Positions 13,940 to 22,751 of a stretch of DNA of 64,000 bases are shown in pieces (positions within the stretch are counted from its first letter, which is position 1; every line of letters begins with the position of its first letter). A program made the position numbers and the translations under genes. Source of the stretch: Streptomyces sp. F001. GTDB taxonomy: Bacteria; Actinomycetota; Actinomycetes; Streptomycetales; Streptomycetaceae. Below the pieces are notes generated by a model. That model saw only the letters and a list, made by a program, of their open reading frames with translations, searched no databases and had not been told where the DNA came from. The stretch is from contig NZ_QZWF01000010.1 in assembly GCF_004187715.1 (NCBI RefSeq), forward strand, positions 62,001-126,000, given 5' to 3'.

Positions 13940-16270
13940 ATGGCCTCGATCGGGGGAGTGCCGGAGTTCGGGGTGCGGGGCCGTCGGGGCGGGGTGGGCG
14001 GCGGGACATGCCCGGGCCGCTGTCGTCGGCTCTTGTGCTCGTTCACGTGCTGTTTGCCGTCACCGTCGTGGGCGGCCTCGGGCTCCTCCTCACGGCGGCC
14101 TCCGTGGACGCGGTCGATGGTGCTGCTGGCGCAAGTCGCGTACGCGGCCACGCCCGGGGTGCTCGGGTGGTGGCTGGCCCGGCGTACCTGGGTGGGCGGG
14201 GGGTGGGTCTGGGGCGGGCTGATTGCCGTACAGGCGTGGCTGGTTCTGGGCTCCTTGTCCAACCTCACCGACGGGTCGGCCCGGGGGTTCACCCAACTCC
14301 TGCTGCCTGTCCTGATTCTGTACTTGCTTACGCGGTCGGAGAGTCGCGACTGGTATCGCCGTTCCGTATCCGATCGGCCTGAACGCCGTCCGTTCTCCCT
14401 TGCCCGGATGATCCGCTGGCGCCGCGACGAGGGCCAGACGGCAGTGGAGTACGCGGGGCTGGTCGCGGTCGTCGTCGCGATTGTCACCGCGCTCGTCGTC
14501 AGCGGGCTCGGTACGCAGATCCTCACCGGGATTCAGGCTCAGGTGTGCCGGGTGACCGGTACGGCGTGTCCGGCTCCGGAAGGGGGTGGCGATGTCACTG
14601 CCGGTGACGGCAACGACGGCGGCACCAATGGCAACGGTGACGGCAACGACGGCAGCACCAATGGCAACGGCGACGGCAACAGCAACGACGGCAACGAGGG
14701 CCCGGGCGGCGGGGACGACACCCCGCCCACCGACGACCCCTCCGCCGAGGATCCCGCCCCCAACAGCCCCGACGACCCCTCCGTCATAGACCCCGTCTCC
14801 GACGAGGACGAGATCGACGAGCCGCCGTACGAAGACCCCACCACCGGCAGTGAGGACGGGGACGACGACGGCGACGAAGGGTGTTTCTCCGGGTTCGGCG
14901 CCTTCTTCGGCTGTGCCGGTGATCAGCTCCAGCAGGTCGGTGAGGGACTCTTCGTCGACGGTATCGGCGGCGACCTGGCCGGGATCTGGAACACGGTCAC
15001 CAACCCGGTCGACACCTGGAACGGCCTGATGGACTACGGCCGTTCGCTGGGCGAGGAGTGGTGGGACAGCACCGCGGACGCCCGCGAGAAATGGGGCGAC
15101 GGTGACTACTTCGGCGCGATCCTGGACTGGGGCGGCGCCTCGCTGGGGACCGGCGGCACGGTTCTGTTCGACATGTTCATCGGCGACGACGTCGTCGACC
15201 AGTGGAACAGCGGTAACGAGACCCGCGCCGTCACCACCGTCCTGTGGAACGTCGGCTCGCTGTTCATTCCCGGCTACAACGTCGCGAAGGTCGCCGAGAA
15301 GGCCGGCGCCCTCGGCAAACTGAGCCGACTCGCCGACAACGCGGCCGAGGCGGCGCAGGACGCGCGGCGGGCCGCCAGGGCGGGCGACCTCGACGCGTTG
15401 GAGGACGCGGCGAGGCGGGCCGACGAGGCGGCGGACGAGGCGGAGGAGGCGGCCCGGAGGACGGGCTGCACCATCTCCGCTCCGGTTCGGGACGTCCCGT
15501 ACGGTACGGCCCCCGGCCTCAGCGGTGACGCCGGTTCCGGCACCACCGTCCTCGCCGCCGCCCCGGCCACCGCCCCCACGGTCTTCCGTGCGGAAGGCGG
15601 CTGTGACGAGGAGGCCAGGGAGCAGGCGCGCGAGGCCCGCGAGCAGGAGCGGCAGGCCTACCTGGAACGCAAGCGGGCCGAGGAGCCGGGGCGTGCCCAG
15701 CAGGCGCTGGAGAACCGGCGGCAGTGGCCCGAACCCGAGCACGGCGACACCAGCGACCCGCGCAACTACAACCCGCCGGACTGGGCCGACGACCTGAGCA
15801 CCCGTACCTACGGAGACGCCGACGGCGGCGACGGTTTCTGGGCCAGTCGGGACCGGAACCCCGAGCCCAACTGGCGGAACGAGTCCTGGCTGCGCTACCA
15901 GGAGCAGGTCACCGGTACCCAGCGCGGATACGAGTACGTCGTCCCGCATCCCGACCCGGACGTCCCGGACGTCGAGTTCGACGGCTGGGACGCCTCCCGG
16001 GGGACGTATCTGGAGGCCAAGAACGGTTACGACAGTTTCCTGACCGCCGATCGGACGGAACTCACCCCGTCCGGCCGCGAACGGCTGCTCACCGAGGCCC
16101 GCCGGCAGTCCCAGGCGGCGCAGGGCCGGGGCATTGAGTGGCACTTCTCCAATCCGGAGGTGGCCGACGCGGCGAGGGACGCGTTCGAGGACGCGGGCCT
16201 GGACATCGAGGTCGTGCACACCGCGCCGGAGCCGGTCGCCGGCGACCGCAGGCCCGAGGCGTTCAACTGA
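13940..16270 (+). CDS. pilin-carrier polymorphic toxin with Tox-REase-5-like nuclease end (2)
   Basis: 776 aa as read from ATG 13940 (GAGGAGGCGGGGGC upstream). The class III prepilin motif RRDEGQTAVEY gives Gly165/Gln166, Glu170 and Tyr171, followed by a pilin-like helix. Then come an Asn/Gly/Asp-rich linker, the same middle domain and Ala-rich coiled coil as the paralogue at 5095, and a Gln/Glu/Arg-rich hinge. Residues about 650-765 fit Tox-REase-5: WLRYQEQVTG, EYVVP, then Asp681 (VEFDG), Glu692 and Lys694 (LEAKNGYD), a PD-(D/E)xK-type site for DNA cleavage. Between about 13990 and 14125 the helices matching the paralogue (MPGPLSSALVLVHV, from ATG 14008) are in another frame. An Imm52-like gene follows. 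Confidence 0.8.
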   Translation: MASIGGVPEFGVRGRRGGVGGGTCPGRCRRLLCSFTCCLPSPSWAASGSSSRRPPWTRSMVLLAQVAYAATPGVLGWWLARRTWVGGGWVWGGLIAVQAWLVLGSLSNLTDGSARGFTQLLLPVLILYLLTRSESRDWYRRSVSDRPERRPFSLARMIRWRRDEGQTAVEYAGLVAVVVAIVTALVVSGLGTQILTGIQAQVCRVTGTACPAPEGGGDVTAGDGNDGGTNGNGDGNDGSTNGNGDGNSNDGNEGPGGGDDTPPTDDPSAEDPAPNSPDDPSVIDPVSDEDEIDEPPYEDPTTGSEDGDDDGDEGCFSGFGAFFGCAGDQLQQVGEGLFVDGIGGDLAGIWNTVTNPVDTWNGLMDYGRSLGEEWWDSTADAREKWGDGDYFGAILDWGGASLGTGGTVLFDMFIGDDVVDQWNSGNETRAVTTVLWNVGSLFIPGYNVAKVAEKAGALGKLSRLADNAAEAAQDARRAARAGDLDALEDAARRADEAADEAEEAARRTGCTISAPVRDVPYGTAPGLSGDAGSGTTVLAAAPATAPTVFRAEGGCDEEAREQAREAREQERQAYLERKRAEEPGRAQQALENRRQWPEPEHGDTSDPRNYNPPDWADDLSTRTYGDADGGDGFWASRDRNPEPNWRNESWLRYQEQVTGTQRGYEYVVPHPDPDVPDVEFDGWDASRGTYLEAKNGYDSFLTADRTELTPSGRERLLTEARRQSQAAQGRGIEWHFSNPEVADAARDAFEDAGLDIEVVHTAPEPVAGDRRPEAFN

Positions 16271-16333
16271 CAGGGCCCACAGGTACCGGCGCCATACAGT
16301 GGGGACAGCCGTACGAGGAGGCAGGAGCAGGGC

Positions 16334-17038
16334 ATGCGACGAGTGGTGCGGGGCTTCTGGGGGCCCCGGCAGGAGTCGGTGGAGGAGCTCGCCGGACGCT
16401 GGAGCGCGACGTTGGACCGGTTCGCCCAGCTGCTCCCCGAGGCCGGCGCGGAGCGGACGTGGCGGACCGTTCCCGCCTCCGGGCCCTCCGTGGCCGTCCG
16501 GTCGGACGAGGCGTCCCTCGTGGGGGCGCTGCGTACGGCGCAGGCGGCCGACGACTGGTCGGCGGCGAACGGCACCTCTCTGCGGCTGCTCGCCGACAGC
16601 GCCCCGGGCTGGAAGGTGGAGGTCGCCGGACTGGCGGGCGGCACCCCGGAGTTCCTGCTCCAGTCGCTGGTGGTCACGCTCGTATCTCCCGACGACGCCC
16701 AACTCCCCGACGCCGGACTGCTCACGGCGGTCGCCGAGGCGTGGCAGCCGGACTTCGGCGACGTCGGTGACCGGGCCGTGACGGCTGCCCTGAAGAGCCA
16801 GGCCGGCTTCAAGATCGGGACACCGTCGGTGGGATGGGTCGGCTTCCTGTCCCCGGGGCGAGCAGCACGGGTTCCCGACGGGTTCGTGGCCGTCCGGAAG
16901 GAACTCCCGGACGCCGGTGTGCTGCTGGACATTGCCGCCCCTGGTGACATCGAAGGGGTGGTCGCGGCGTACCAGGCGTTGAAGGAGGCCGGAGCCCTGG
17001 AGCCGCTGCCCCGCCCGATGGACAGGGCCGTGCTGTGA
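16334..17038 (+). CDS. Imm52-family immunity protein
   Basis: 234 aa, ATG 16334 with a GGAGGCAGGAG stretch upstream. The protein opens RRVVRGFWGPRQES and has WQPDFGDV near residue 140, then TPSVGWVGFLSP about 25 residues later. A Trp-rich segment followed by P-x-GW-x3-L is typical of Imm52, the usual partner of Tox-REase-5 toxins. No signal peptide is seen, so it should bind and block the nuclease in the cytosol. Position right after the toxin supports this. Its stop overlaps the next gene. Confidence 0.75.
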   Translation: MRRVVRGFWGPRQESVEELAGRWSATLDRFAQLLPEAGAERTWRTVPASGPSVAVRSDEASLVGALRTAQAADDWSAANGTSLRLLADSAPGWKVEVAGLAGGTPEFLLQSLVVTLVSPDDAQLPDAGLLTAVAEAWQPDFGDVGDRAVTAALKSQAGFKIGTPSVGWVGFLSPGRAARVPDGFVAVRKELPDAGVLLDIAAPGDIEGVVAAYQALKEAGALEPLPRPMDRAVL

Positions 17039-17562
17039 CCGCCCGCTTCGGGGAGGCCTTCGACACCGCGCAGGCCGTGTCCGCGATCGAGGCGCTCCTG
17101 GCCCGCCCCGTACCGGCGGCCGGACCGGTGGTCGGCGAGGACGAGCCGGTCACAGGCGAGTGGGCTCTCACCAGAGGTGAGGGTTTCCTGATCGCCCCGC
17201 TCTGGGAGAGCGGCGATTTCACGGGGCTGTACGCGCCCGAGTGGAACGAGGCCGCGGATGCCGCAGAGGCGCATCTGTCATCCCTCGTACGGCAGCTGGA
17301 CCGCAGGTGGGGGCCTCATCGGAAGGTGAGCATGCGGGTGCCGCTCTTCCGGAAGGTGGCCGGCGAGGCCATGCCACCGCTGTTTCACACGCTGAGCCAC
17401 AAGGACCTCTTGGGCGATCTGGCGGTGTGGGGAGCGGTGACCGCCGGCCCGGACGCCGATCCGCGCTGGGTCGCGGTCTCGCTCAACCAGTCCGACGGCG
17501 ACGCCCCTATGATCATGATCGCGGTGGTCGCCGACCGGTCCATCACCGAACTGGAGGAGTAG
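17035..17562 (+). CDS. unknown protein coupled to the immunity gene
   Basis: 175 aa. GTG 17035 overlaps the Imm52-like stop (GTGA). Predicted cytosolic, mixed alpha/beta, with WALTRGEGFLIAPLW, HLSSLVRQLDRRWGPHRKVSMRVP and a Met-rich MIMIAVVADRSI near the end. I do not recognise a family. Its tight coupling suggests an accessory or second immunity protein for toxin 2. Confidence 0.6.
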   Translation: MTARFGEAFDTAQAVSAIEALLARPVPAAGPVVGEDEPVTGEWALTRGEGFLIAPLWESGDFTGLYAPEWNEAADAAEAHLSSLVRQLDRRWGPHRKVSMRVPLFRKVAGEAMPPLFHTLSHKDLLGDLAVWGAVTAGPDADPRWVAVSLNQSDGDAPMIMIAVVADRSITELEE

Positions 17563-17638
17563 GCGCGCGACGAACGCCGCGTCGCCTACCCGGCCTCCAC
17601 CGAAACCCGCGCCCCCACCTGCACCCCCCACTCCGCCA

Positions 17639-17947
17639 TCACCCCGCCTCCGCCTCCAGCACATGCCGGGAGCGGAGCCGCGGCAGACCCAGGCGCCACG
17701 GTTTCATCGTGTGGACGGCGATGACGGTGAGGTCGCGGTCGAGGTAGGCGACGTCGATGGGGATGCGCATGCGGAACGTGTGGACGCTGTTGGCGGGGGA
17801 GAGGAGGATCGCGCCGTCCAGGGAGTCGCGGCCCAACAGCCCTTTGGTGCGGGCCCGGTAGGACGTCGCGATCTCCAGGGGGACCGCGGTGGGTGTTCCG
17901 TCCCCGTGCACGATGAGTTTGCCGCGTCCGTCCCGCCAACGTCCCAT
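17639..17947 (-). CDS. DUF192 family protein
   Basis: 102 aa. ATG 17947 has GGAGGTGG ten bases upstream; the longer frame to 18019 lacks a site. The DUF192 pattern is clear: ATSYRARTKGLLGRDSLDGAILL, SVHTFRMRIPIDVAYLD, VIAVHTMKPWRLGLPR and a final VLEAEAG. These small beta-sheet proteins have no established biochemical role. No signal peptide is present here, unlike many relatives. Followed on the same strand by nothing close; convergent with the 17035 gene. Confidence 0.88.
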   Translation of the reverse strand: MGRWRDGRGKLIVHGDGTPTAVPLEIATSYRARTKGLLGRDSLDGAILLSPANSVHTFRMRIPIDVAYLDRDLTVIAVHTMKPWRLGLPRLRSRHVLEAEAG

Positions 17948-18035
17948 GCTCAAGGCCACCTCCGTCGTCCGCACTCCGGGTGTGCGGACCGACCGTATCC
18001 GCCGGAGGACGATCCCCACCGGCGGATCGACGATG

Positions 18036-19217
18036 TCAGCGGCGCAGCGCCCACCGTTGCACCGACTCCAGCGGGCCCTGGGAGAAGCGGCGCAGCCACA
18101 GGGTGGAGGCGGTGACGAGGAGCGCGCAGACGGCCGCCCACAGGGTCATCACCCACCACGGCCCCTCGTCCGCGAGCCGCTCGGCCAGGCCGAGGCCGAG
18201 GCCGTAGCAGGCCAGCATGCACAGCAGGTTCTGCAGGACGTAGCAGGACAGGGCGGTGCGGCCGACCGACGACAGGCCGTTGGTCAGGGGAGTGGGGAGC
18301 CAGCCGCGGTCCAGCACGACACCGATCAGGCCGATGTAGCCGAGGGCGACCACCGGGGCGGCCACATAGCGGCCGAGGAAGAAGAAGTCCTCGCCGCCCA
18401 GGGTGAGGGCCGCGTTGAACGGGATGCCCAGGCCCAGACCCCAGACCGCCATCCGGGAACGCAGCCGACGGCCCCGCTCGGTCGTGGTGAGGGCACCGGC
18501 GCGGTGGAGGTGGACGCCGAGCAGGAAGAGGAAGACCAGCAGGCCGAAGGAGATGACCGGCTCCATGCGCAGGGAGATGGCGTTCTCCAGGCGGAAGGCG
18601 ATCTGGTCGAGCCAGCTGCCGTGGGCGTAGAGGTCCACGGTGTCGGCGGAGACCGATGACTCCTCTGAGTCGGAGTCGGAGGCCAGCAGGGCGAGGGTGA
18701 TCAGCGACATCACGGCCACGTGCAGGCTCACCGACGTCCACAGCACCGCGCGCCGCACCCGCTCGGAGCGGGTCAGCAGCCGGGCGACGAGCAGGGCCGT
18801 GACGGCGTACCCCATCAGCACGTCGAAGCCGAAGACGAGGACGAAGTGGAGCGTGCCCTCGGCGAGGAGGAAGAGGGCGCGGGGCCGGTAGCCGCGCGGC
18901 CAGGGGGTGCCGCGGCGGGCGGCGGAGCCGTACTGGATGGCCAGGCCCACGCCGAAGAGGATCGTCAGCAGCGCCAGGAACTTCCCGTCGGCGAGAAACC
19001 GGAAGAGCGCCTCCGCAGGCTCGCCTAACGGGTCCGCCGTGGCCGCACCCTGCAGGAACGCCCACTCGGAGCCCGGGGTGGCGAAGATCCACACATTCGT
19101 CATGAGCGTGCCGAGGATCGCGGCCCCGCGCAGGACGTCCAGCAGCGGCAGCCGGGCCGGCGACGGGGAGGTGCGGGGGGAGGCGGCGTCCACTGACGCG
19201 CGCAGGCTGTTCGACAT
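18036..19217 (-). CDS. DUF418 integral membrane protein
   Basis: 393 aa from ATG 19217. About ten hydrophobic segments. The N-terminal part shows LPLLDVLRGAAILGTLMTNV, typical of the acyltransferase/DUF418 superfamily, and the DUF418 domain at the C-terminus has NGLSSVGRTALSCYVLQNLLC and a final WLRRFSQGPLESVQRW. The conserved end motif (GPLEW-like) is present as GPLESVQR. The function is unknown; possibly acyl transfer to an envelope component. The frame is open to 19667 but only the stretch from 19217 has family character. Confidence 0.88.
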   Translation of the reverse strand: MSNSLRASVDAASPRTSPSPARLPLLDVLRGAAILGTLMTNVWIFATPGSEWAFLQGAATADPLGEPAEALFRFLADGKFLALLTILFGVGLAIQYGSAARRGTPWPRGYRPRALFLLAEGTLHFVLVFGFDVLMGYAVTALLVARLLTRSERVRRAVLWTSVSLHVAVMSLITLALLASDSDSEESSVSADTVDLYAHGSWLDQIAFRLENAISLRMEPVISFGLLVFLFLLGVHLHRAGALTTTERGRRLRSRMAVWGLGLGIPFNAALTLGGEDFFFLGRYVAAPVVALGYIGLIGVVLDRGWLPTPLTNGLSSVGRTALSCYVLQNLLCMLACYGLGLGLAERLADEGPWWVMTLWAAVCALLVTASTLWLRRFSQGPLESVQRWALRR

Positions 19218-19382
19218 GACACCAGGCTCGCGGAGCGTCGCTGCACAATCTTCGTGCCGCCGGACGAAACCGTCGTACATCCTTCGATGCAGCGCTCGGG
19301 GCGTGGATCGGACAACGGTGGGGTGAGCAGTGCGCGGCGCGTGGGGGTGTTGGGGCGGGTGCCGGCTGGATAGGAAGAAGGC

Positions 19383-20255
19383 ATGACCGAACTCGGCGCA
19401 GTGTTCCGTCCGCAGCTCCCTCCTGAGCGGCTGCGTGCCCTTGCCCGTCTCGCCGACGAGACGGGGCTCGACGAGCTGTGGCTGTGGGAGGACTGTTTCC
19501 GTGAGGGCGGCATCTCCACGGCCGCGGCCGCTCTCGCCTGGACCGAACGGGTACGGGTGGGTGTCGGCCTGCTGCCCGTGCCGCTGCGGAACGTCGCCAT
19601 CACCGCGATGGAGGCCGCCTCGCTGCACCGAATGTTCCCGGGCCGCGCGATCCTCGGCGTCGGACACGGGGTGCAGGACTGGATGGGGCAGGTCGGGGCA
19701 CGCGTGGAGTCACCGGTGACGTTGCTGCGCGAGCATCTCCTCGCGCTGCGGGCCCTGTTGAGCGGGGAGCGGCTCACCACCGAGGGCCGGTACGTCATGC
19801 TCGACGACGTCGCCCTCGACTGGCCGCCTGAGGCCCCGGTCGAGGTGCTCGCCGGCGCCACCGGCCCGCGTACGCTACGGCTCTCCGGCGAGGCGGCGGA
19901 CGGCACGATCCTCACCGCGGCCACACCGCCCGAGGGCGTACGCCGGGCGCGCCAACTCGTCGACGAGGGCCGCAAGTCGGCCGACCGCACCGACCCGCAC
20001 CGCATCGTCGTCTACCTCCTCACCGCCACCGGCCCCGACGCCACCGCCCGGCTGCGCGCCGAACTCACCGCCGAAGGTCTCGCCTCCGTGCCCGACCTCG
20101 GTGTCGCCGGTGACGCGGCCACCGTTGCCGATGCTGTCCGACGCCTCGGTGCGGCCGGCGCCGACTCGGTGATCCTCCAGCCGACGGCCGACGAACCCGA
20201 CCCCGAGGGCTTCCTGCGCTTCACTGCGCGGGAGGTGCGGCCTCTGGTCCCGTAG
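19383..20255 (+). CDS. LLM-class F420-dependent oxidoreductase
   Basis: 290 aa, ATG 19383 (GGAAGAAGGC upstream). A luciferase-like TIM barrel: RLADETGLDELWLWEDCFREGG at the start, RVRVGVGLLPVPLRN, then HRMFPGRAILGVGHG, VEVLAGATGPRTLRLSGEAADGTIL near the C-terminus. These segments are typical of F420-binding LLM enzymes of actinobacteria; the substrate cannot be predicted. Stands alone, 92 bases before the methyltransferase gene. Confidence 0.88.
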   Translation: MTELGAVFRPQLPPERLRALARLADETGLDELWLWEDCFREGGISTAAAALAWTERVRVGVGLLPVPLRNVAITAMEAASLHRMFPGRAILGVGHGVQDWMGQVGARVESPVTLLREHLLALRALLSGERLTTEGRYVMLDDVALDWPPEAPVEVLAGATGPRTLRLSGEAADGTILTAATPPEGVRRARQLVDEGRKSADRTDPHRIVVYLLTATGPDATARLRAELTAEGLASVPDLGVAGDAATVADAVRRLGAAGADSVILQPTADEPDPEGFLRFTAREVRPLVP

Positions 20256-20346
20256 GGTCGCGGCGCGGGCACGGGCGTGGCAGGCGAGGATCTGCTGCCG
20301 GGAAAATCAGCAGCAGCCACTGACAACGCTCTGCCACGATCAGTGC

Positions 20347-21153
20347 ATGGATCCCGACCGGCGCACCTTCGAGGAACTCGTCGCCGAAGGGGCCTTTGTC
20401 CCCACCGAGGGCTGGGACTTCTCCTGGTTCGAGGGCCGGGCCACGGAGGAGCGGCCCGTGTGGCGGTACGCGGAGTCGATGACCGGGCGCCTGGGCCGTG
20501 CGAGGGCCGCTCTCGACCTCCAGACCGGCGGAGGCGAGGTCCTCGACTTCGCCCTCGGCGTGGCCCCGCACCAGCCCCGCCTCACGGTCGCGACGGAGGG
20601 CTGGCCGCCGAACGTCGCCAAGGCCACCGCCCTGCTCCGCCCCCGCGGCGTCGCGGTCGTCGCGGCACCCGAGGACGCGCCGCTGCCCTTCGCGGACGCC
20701 ACCTTCGACCTCGTCGTCAGCCGCCACCCCGTACGGCCGCACTGGGCCGAGATCGCCCGCGTCCTGGAGCCCGGCGGCACGTACTTCGCCCAGCACGTCG
20801 GCCCGAGCAGCTGCTACGAACTCGTCGAGTACTTCCTCGGACCCCAGCCGGAGGCCAACCGCAACGCCCGCCACCCCGACCACGAACGCGCCGGCGCCGA
20901 GGCCGCCGGCCTGGAGATCGCCGATCTGCGCGCGCAGCGGCTGCGGATGGAGTTCCACGACATCGCCGCCGTCGTCCACTTCCTGCGGAAGGTGATCTGG
21001 ATGGTCCCGGACTTCACCGTGGAGGCCTACGAGGACAAGCTCCGCGCCCTGCACGAACGCATCCGCACCGAGGGCCCCTTCGTCGCCCACAGCACCCGCC
21101 ACCTCTTCGACGCCCGCAAGACGGTCACGCAGGGGACGCCAGGCAGGCACTAG
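20347..21153 (+). CDS. class I SAM-dependent methyltransferase
   Basis: 268 aa, ATG 20347. Motif I appears as ALDLQTGGGEVLDFAL (acidic-x-GGG), followed by VATEGWPPNVAKATALL, an acidic/aromatic patch PLPFADATFDLVVSRHPV (motif IV region) and RVLEPGGTYFAQHVG (post-IV). This resembles UbiE/type-11 methyltransferases acting on small molecules. A C-terminal helical part (FLRKVIWMVPDFTVEAYEDKL) may form the substrate cap. Substrate unknown. Confidence 0.87.
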   Translation: MDPDRRTFEELVAEGAFVPTEGWDFSWFEGRATEERPVWRYAESMTGRLGRARAALDLQTGGGEVLDFALGVAPHQPRLTVATEGWPPNVAKATALLRPRGVAVVAAPEDAPLPFADATFDLVVSRHPVRPHWAEIARVLEPGGTYFAQHVGPSSCYELVEYFLGPQPEANRNARHPDHERAGAEAAGLEIADLRAQRLRMEFHDIAAVVHFLRKVIWMVPDFTVEAYEDKLRALHERIRTEGPFVAHSTRHLFDARKTVTQGTPGRH

Positions 21154-21663
21154 GCCGGATCCGGCCCTCCCCTGCAGGTCACAGGGTTTTCACATCGTTA
21201 TCGTCAGCCCCTGGATTCACACCGACATCTTCACGTAAGTTCAGACCAAGGTAATTCGCGTGAGCAAAGCCGCGCGGGTCGCACCGCGCAGTGGAGGGGG
21301 CTGCGCGGTGCCCTGTACGTCAAGCCTCCATAGGGCCGTTCGCCCATCAGGGGGATGCCCGGGATTCGGCCATGAGTCGGCTGTGAACCCCCTGTGAGCC
21401 GCACATTCCGCGGCTACCGGCGCGTTGCCGGGCGATTTCGGAGAGTAGTTATTGCGCGCCGATGCACGCAGCATCCCTTACGAAGGGTTATGGTGGAAAC
21501 CCCCCCTCGGGCCGGTCCGTCTCCCCCCCCCACGGACCGGCCCGTTTTTTCTCCGCATGAGGGTTGCCCCACAAGCGCGGCGCACCCTCAAACCCTGCCG
21601 AAGCCCCACAGGGGTAGGCTTCGCCCGCGGGGACCGCCACCGTACGGAGGGGCTGACAATCAC
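21154..21663 (+). other. 510-base intergenic stretch ending in a strong terminator; possible small RNA
   Basis: No coding sequence is convincing. From about 21240 the DNA has AT-richer patches unusual here and ends in the strong rho-independent terminator at 21508-21550, more than 350 bases past the methyltransferase stop. This suggests an independent short transcript. Promoter and RNA identity are not evident from inspection. Confidence 0.35.
21508..21550 (+). terminator. strong rho-independent terminator
   Basis: CGGGCCGGTCCGT (21508-21520) pairs perfectly with ACGGACCGGCCCG (21532-21544) over a C-rich loop and is followed by six T (21545-21550). It lies 113 bases before the uppS start. 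Confidence 0.92.
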
Positions 21664-22437
21664 GTGAACCTGCGCGACAAGCTGCGCGGCCTGCTGGTCA
21701 GGCTGTACGCACGCCGGGTGGAAGGCCACCTGGACCACGCTCAGGTGCCCAAGCACATCGGCGTCATCATGGACGGCAACCGGCGCTGGGCGAAGGCCGC
21801 GGGCTCCACCACTGTTCACGGTCACCGGGCCGGCGCGGAGAAGATCGAGGAGTTCCTCGGCTGGTGCTCCGAGACGGACGTCGAGGTCGTCACCCTCTGG
21901 CTGCTGTCGACGGACAACTTCGACCGCCCCCAGGAGGAGCTCGTCCCGCTGCTCGGGATCATCGAGGACGTCGTGCGCACTCTCGCCGCCGACGGCCGCT
22001 GGCGCGTCCACCACGTGGGCACCCTCGATCTGCTGCCGCAGCAGATGCAGACCACGCTCAAGGAGGCCGAGGAGGCCACGGCGCACGTCGACGGGATACT
22101 CGTCAACGTCGCCATCGGCTACGGCGGCCGCCAGGAGATCGCCGACGCCGTCCGTTCGATGCTGCTGGACGCCGCCGACAAGGGCAGGTCCATCGAGGAC
22201 GTCGCCGAGGCCGTCGACGTCGACATGATCGGACGGCACCTCTACACGGGTGCCCAGCCCGACCCCGATCTGGTGATCCGCACCAGCGGTGAGCAGCGGC
22301 TGTCCGGATTCATGCTCTGGCAGACGGCCCACTCGGAGTACTACTTCTGTGAGGTCTTCTGGCCGGCCTTCCGCAAGGTCGACTTCCTGCGCGCCCTGCG
22401 TGACTACGCGGCCCGCCACCGCCGTTACGGCGGCTGA
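21664..22437 (+). CDS. uppS: isoprenyl (undecaprenyl-type) diphosphate synthase
   Basis: 257 aa, GTG 21664, with GGAGGGG about 13 bases upstream. A cis-prenyltransferase: it condenses isopentenyl diphosphate onto an allylic diphosphate to make the lipid carrier for cell-wall synthesis. The signature HIGVIMDGNRRWAK with catalytic Asp is at about residues 32-45, followed by GHRAGAEKIEEFL, LWLLSTDNFDRP, VNVAIGYGGRQEI and the C-terminal RTSGEQRLSGFMLWQ with its Glu/Arg for Mg-diphosphate binding. Streptomyces usually has two such enzymes; which chain length this one makes is not visible. Confidence 0.95.
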   Translation: MNLRDKLRGLLVRLYARRVEGHLDHAQVPKHIGVIMDGNRRWAKAAGSTTVHGHRAGAEKIEEFLGWCSETDVEVVTLWLLSTDNFDRPQEELVPLLGIIEDVVRTLAADGRWRVHHVGTLDLLPQQMQTTLKEAEEATAHVDGILVNVAIGYGGRQEIADAVRSMLLDAADKGRSIEDVAEAVDVDMIGRHLYTGAQPDPDLVIRTSGEQRLSGFMLWQTAHSEYYFCEVFWPAFRKVDFLRALRDYAARHRRYGG

Positions 22438-22548
22438 CGGACGAACCCCCGCAGCAGCGGACGTACCCCGCTTCACGAGGAGTTCACCGGGACGCCGTCA
22501 TATGCCGTGGCATGGCAGCGCATGTTCGAGGGCATAAGGCAATCAGGT

Positions 22549-22571
22549 CGACACCCGAACCACGGGTGTCG
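22549..22571. terminator. stem-loop after uppS
   Basis: CGACACCCG and CGGGTGTCG form a perfect 9-bp stem with loop AACCA. It is 112 bases past the uppS stop and 180 bases before the PhoH gene; no T-run. Confidence 0.55.
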
Positions 22572-22751
22572 GATCTCAGCGGGCGGCACGGGGCCGTCCG
22601 CCCGGGAGGCCCCTTGCACCAGCCCGATCGTGCGGTCACAGCACGGACGAAGCAACGTGAGGGCCGGTTCTCGGCCCGTGCATCGGAGCCGTCGACCGGT
22701 CCAGATCGTCTCCGTCGCTCCCCGACCTCATCCGAGGGGGTACGTCCTTCC

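Noticed and set aside
13885..14382. Independent small gene in the +1 frame at the start of carrier 2
   Set aside because: It matches the N-terminal helices of carrier 1 exactly where carrier 2 lacks them, so it is better explained as a frameshifted part of the same gene.
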